A stretch of 9,363 nucleotides of DNA, from contig JAJBBL010000164.1 of the NCBI GenBank assembly GCA_020532365.1, positions 1 through 9,363 of the forward strand. Direction: 5' to 3'. Each line of letters opens with the position of its first letter. Within the stretch, counting starts at the first letter, position 1. Positions 6,934-9,363 of this stretch are shown piece by piece. Both the position numbers and the translations under genes were made by a program. A model generated the notes under the pieces. That model was not told where the DNA came from. It saw only the letters and a list, made by a program, of their open reading frames with translations, and did no database searches. This DNA is from Candidatus Cloacimonadota bacterium. Its GTDB lineage: Bacteria > Cloacimonadota > Cloacimonadia > Cloacimonadales > JAJBBL01.

Positions 6934-7410
6934 TCACCTAAACCTTTCTTTATTGTATAGAGAGTAAGCCACGGCTAAAGCATCAGCAGCATCTTCAGGT
7001 AGCTTATCAAGCTTAACACCTAAAAGTTTCGGCAGCATAAATTGCACTTGTTGTTTGGAAGCGTTTCCGTTACCTGTGACTGCTTTTTTCACTTCACGTG
7101 GCGAGATTTCAACTAATGGGAGCTTATTCTGTGCAACTAACAGCAATATAGCCCCTCTTATATGTCCGAGGGTGAAGGCGGATTGGATATTCTTTCCATA
7201 GAATATCGTCTCAACGCCTATCACATCGGGCTTTATCTCTTTTATTACTTGATTTAATTTATTGTAAATAATTTCAATTCTATCTGACAAAGGGGCTGTT
7301 GGCTTGAGCTTAATAGTATCGTATCCGATAGAGATTATTCTCTGTCGTTCAGTCTCTATTGCCCCGTAGCCACATACTCTGCTCCCTGGGTCTATTCCTA
7401 ACAGAATCAA
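6934..7410 (-). CDS. ruvC: Crossover junction endodeoxyribonuclease RuvC
   Basis: Holliday junction resolvase of the RNase H-like fold; dimers nick symmetrically to resolve recombination intermediates. 158 residues, a little shorter than E. coli RuvC. All four catalytic acidic residues are visible: Asp7 in GIDPGS, Glu67 in GVETIFYGKN, and Asp140 and Asp143 in PEDAADALAVA. Phe70 after the Glu matches the aromatic residue used for junction stacking, and Lys108 and Lys119 match conserved DNA-contact lysines. The start is TTG at 7410: it puts the first catalytic Asp at residue 7 as in the family, and it overlaps the yebC stop in TTGA, so translation is probably coupled to yebC. There is no independent strong Shine-Dalgarno immediately before it. 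Confidence 0.97.
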   Translation of the reverse strand: MILLGIDPGSRVCGYGAIETERQRIISIGYDTIKLKPTAPLSDRIEIIYNKLNQVIKEIKPDVIGVETIFYGKNIQSAFTLGHIRGAILLLVAQNKLPLVEISPREVKKAVTGNGNASKQQVQFMLPKLLGVKLDKLPEDAADALAVAYSLYNKERFR

Positions 7411-8156
7411 TTATCTGCAAGTTCCTCAAGAATGTTATCACTTATCTCAAAGTTGGCAAAGACCTTTTGTGTGTCATCAAGGTCTTCTAACTTCTCTATT
7501 AAGTTAAGGAGTTTCTCAGCTACATCATCGGCGTTTACTGTATTGGTTGGTATTCTTGTCAGCTCAGCATTTTTGATTTCCAGCTGTTGTTCTTCAAAGT
7601 AGCTCATCACGGTATGAAAGTCCTGCAGTGAGGTGTAGACTACCAGCATATTATCTTCATAGGTTGCATCATCGGCTCCCGCCTCTAATGCGAGCATAAT
7701 AGCCTCATCTTCATCCATTTCGCCTACCTCAACTTCCATATACCCTTTTTGATCAAAAACCCACGACACAGCACCGTTTTCCGCCAGAGTTCCACCATAC
7801 TTAGAAAAAGCATGTCTAACTTCAGCTACTGTACGATTTTTGTTATCGGTCATAACTTCAACCATTATAGCCACACCGTTATGTCCGTACCCTTCATACA
7901 CCATTTCTTCGTAGACAGCCCCTTCTATTTCACCGGTACCTCTTTTAATAGCTCTTTCGATATTAGCGTTCGGCATATTAGCTCCTTTGGCAGCGGAAAC
8001 TGCCGCTCTGAGCCTTGGATTACCGTCTATATCACCTGAGCCACCTTTTGCCGCAATGATAATTTCTTTTGCAAGACGAGTAAAAAGCTTTCCTCTTTTT
8101 GCATCAGCAGCCCCTTTTTTATGCTTAATGGAGCTCCATTTATTATGACCGGCCAT
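7407..8156 (-). CDS. yebC: YebC/TACO1-family translation factor
   Basis: 249 residues, standard length. It opens with the family signature MAGHNKWSSIKHKK, followed by the helical domain with NPRLRAAVSAAKGANMPN (about 46-63) and NIERAIKRGTG. The middle domain has GYGHNGVAIMVE and NRTVAEVRHAF, then GGTLAENGAVSWVF (about 121-134). The C-terminal domain ends with LDDTQKVFANFEI. The family was long annotated as a transcriptional regulator; work on bacterial YebC and mitochondrial TACO1 now points to a role at the ribosome, relieving stalls at proline-rich stretches. The yebC-ruvC-ruvA order is common in bacteria. The ATG at 8156 is preceded by one of the strongest ribosome binding sites in the window, consistent with high expression. 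Confidence 0.97.
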   Translation of the reverse strand: MAGHNKWSSIKHKKGAADAKRGKLFTRLAKEIIIAAKGGSGDIDGNPRLRAAVSAAKGANMPNANIERAIKRGTGEIEGAVYEEMVYEGYGHNGVAIMVEVMTDNKNRTVAEVRHAFSKYGGTLAENGAVSWVFDQKGYMEVEVGEMDEDEAIMLALEAGADDATYEDNMLVVYTSLQDFHTVMSYFEEQQLEIKNAELTRIPTNTVNADDVAEKLLNLIEKLEDLDDTQKVFANFEISDNILEELADN

Positions 8157-8162
8157 ACTTTT

Positions 8163-8171
8163 CTCCTCCTT
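8163..8171 (-). promoter_or_regulatory. Strong Shine-Dalgarno of yebC
   Basis: AAGGAGGAG on the minus strand with its GGAGG core eight bases before the yebC ATG. It is the best match to the anti-Shine-Dalgarno in the window and confirms the start. Confidence 0.85.
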
Positions 8172-8194
8172 AATAAGTTTTTATGTTGAGTTTC

Positions 8195-8227
8195 ATCGCT
8201 ATCGATAGCTAATTATTGATCGCTATC
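8195..8227 (-). repeat. Short palindrome and direct repeat at the EF-G/yebC junction
   Basis: On the minus strand GATAGCGAT occurs twice, 24 bases apart (8227-8219 and 8203-8195), the first copy inside the last codons of the EF-G gene. Between them lies GCTATC, which joins the second copy as a perfect 12-base palindrome GCTATCGATAGC (8198-8209). In RNA the first GAUAGC can pair with GCUAUC over a 12-base loop. No U-run follows, so it is not an intrinsic terminator. It may be a protein site, an mRNA structure or chance. Confidence 0.5.
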
Positions 8228-9363
8228 TTGGTATGATGCAATGATTTTCTCAGCTAACTCATCTGGAAGTTTCTCGAAGTGGGAGAACTTCTGATCGAAG
8301 CGTCCTCTACCTTGTGTGAGCGACTTCAGAGCTGGGAAATAAGCAAACAGTTCTGCTAATGGAATCTGAGCGTTAAGGATTTGCTTCTTGCCTTTTTGCT
8401 CCATTCCGACAATCTTTCCACGACGTGTAGAGACGTCACCCATAACGTCACCCATATATTCACTTGGGATGACTATTTGTACTTCGTGAATAGGCTCTAA
8501 GATAATCGGTCTTGCCTCTTGGAAACCTTTCTTAAGCGCTTGAGAAGCTGCCAGTTTGAACGCCAACTCTGAAGAGTCAACATCGTGGTAACTACCGAAA
8601 TAACAATCGACAAAGATGTCGACCACAGGGTAGCCAGCTACTATTCCTTTTTCCAAAGTCTCTACAATACCTTTCTCAACTGCTGGGATGAATTTGCTCG
8701 GAATAGTTCCACCGACGATTGAGTTGATGAATTCATACCCTTCTCCCCTTCCTTTTGGCCCAATTCTAAAGTGTACGTGACCGTATTGTCCTCTACCGCC
8801 TGACTGTTTTTTATGTTTATATTGGGTATCTGATTTACCCATAATAGTCTCTTTATATGGTATTTTTGGATCGTTGAGTTCGGTATCAATTTTATAGCGA
8901 TTCTTCATTTTCTTCTGTACCATACCGATTTGCAGCTCGCCGATTCCTGAGAGTACGTTTTCGGTAGTTTCGGCGTTAAACTCGAATCTAAGGGTTGGAT
9001 CCTCATCCAGAAGTCTTGTTAGACCGTTACCAATTTTATCCTCATCACTCTGGTTGACCGCTTTAATAGTTTTCCAGTAGACAGGTGTAGGCAGCTGTGG
9101 AGTTATAAAAGATAATTTACTTGAGGAGTCCACGATTGAGTTAAATCCGCGTCCCACTCTCATTTTAACCAATGCTCCAATATCGCCCGCCTTCAGGGTT
9201 GAAGTTTCAGAGCGATTTTTACCGAGCATACGGTACATTGAGCTTATTTTATCTCTGCTATCTTTTTCGGGAATAAAGACGTCCATTCCCGGCTTGATTG
9301 AGCCTGAAAACATTCTTACATAACCTACGTCACCAGTGATAGGGTCGGCAACAGACTTAAAAA
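8213..9363 (-). CDS. Elongation factor G-type GTPase, domains II-V (5' end beyond right edge)
   Basis: The C-terminal 382 residues of an EF-G family protein, a ribosomal translocase or recycling GTPase. The frame is open to the window edge and begins in domain II with FKSVADPITGDVGYVRMFSG, so the internal Met at 9313 is not the start; the GTPase domain lies outside. Numbering from the first visible residue: domain II to about 85, domain III about 90-165 with GIGELQI, domain IV about 166-285 with the tip loops KQSGGRGQYGHV and FGSYHDVDSSELAF, and domain V with LEPIHEVQIVIP, EYMGDVMGDVSTRRG and SLTQGRGRF. The canonical domain IV loops support a translocase-like function. Divergences such as GELQI for the near-invariant GELHL, and the neighbourhood (yebC, not rpsL-rpsG-tuf), suggest a second EF-G paralogue (EF-G2 type) rather than the str-operon fusA, but without the GTPase domain this is unsettled. 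Confidence 0.93.
   Translation of the reverse strand, partial: FKSVADPITGDVGYVRMFSGSIKPGMDVFIPEKDSRDKISSMYRMLGKNRSETSTLKAGDIGALVKMRVGRGFNSIVDSSSKLSFITPQLPTPVYWKTIKAVNQSDEDKIGNGLTRLLDEDPTLRFEFNAETTENVLSGIGELQIGMVQKKMKNRYKIDTELNDPKIPYKETIMGKSDTQYKHKKQSGGRGQYGHVHFRIGPKGRGEGYEFINSIVGGTIPSKFIPAVEKGIVETLEKGIVAGYPVVDIFVDCYFGSYHDVDSSELAFKLAASQALKKGFQEARPIILEPIHEVQIVIPSEYMGDVMGDVSTRRGKIVGMEQKGKKQILNAQIPLAELFAYFPALKSLTQGRGRFDQKFSHFEKLPDELAEKIIASYQDSDQ

Noticed and set aside
8213..9313. EF-G gene starting at the Met at 9313
   Set aside because: The frame continues upstream to the window edge and encodes EF-G domain II sequence (FKSVADPITGDVGYVR) before this Met, so the Met is internal and the gene is cut by the window.

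Overview
The window is 9.4 kb of compact, moderately AT-rich bacterial chromosome. Eight protein genes all lie on the minus strand, so transcription runs from right to left. In transcription order they are: the 3' two-thirds of an elongation factor G-type GTPase gene (enters from the right edge), yebC, ruvC, ruvA, rsmB, a small membrane-anchored PASTA-domain protein, gyrB, and gyrA (runs off the left edge). Gaps are 56, -4, 6, 4, 2, 79 and 45 bases. No stretch over 300 bases lacks a gene. I see no RNA genes, insertion sequences, CRISPR arrays or convincing intrinsic terminators.

Region by region: the right end (8213-9363) holds EF-G domains II-V. A short gap with a small palindrome/direct-repeat element and a very strong Shine-Dalgarno leads into yebC (YebC/TACO1 translation factor). 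yebC overlaps ruvC by four bases (TTGA), and ruvC is followed closely by ruvA, giving Holliday-junction resolvase and branch-migration subunits; ruvB is not here. rsmB (16S rRNA m5C methyltransferase) follows 4 bases after ruvA, and a TTG-initiated PASTA protein follows 2 bases after rsmB. After a 79-base gap come gyrB and gyrA, the two subunits of DNA gyrase.

Functionally the block mixes translation (EF-G paralogue, YebC, RsmB), recombination (RuvC, RuvA), DNA supercoiling (GyrB, GyrA) and one envelope-facing protein. The tight spacing from yebC to the PASTA gene suggests one transcript; whether gyrBA shares it or has its own start in the 79-base gap is not decided by the sequence.

Organism: a bacterium that keeps RuvC (unusual for most Bacillota), has the short ~634-residue GyrB without the long insertion seen in E. 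coli, and has a non-enterobacterial GyrA active-site neighbourhood. Together with the solitary PASTA protein this suggests a non-proteobacterial lineage, possibly a deep or uncultured phylum, but I cannot name it from sequence alone.

The window is mostly housekeeping. The points that deserve a second look are the natural Gln83/Pro87 pair at the quinolone anchor positions of GyrA, the kinase-less PASTA protein placed directly behind rsmB, the divergent EF-G, and a nine-codon open frame whose stop overlaps the gyrA start.
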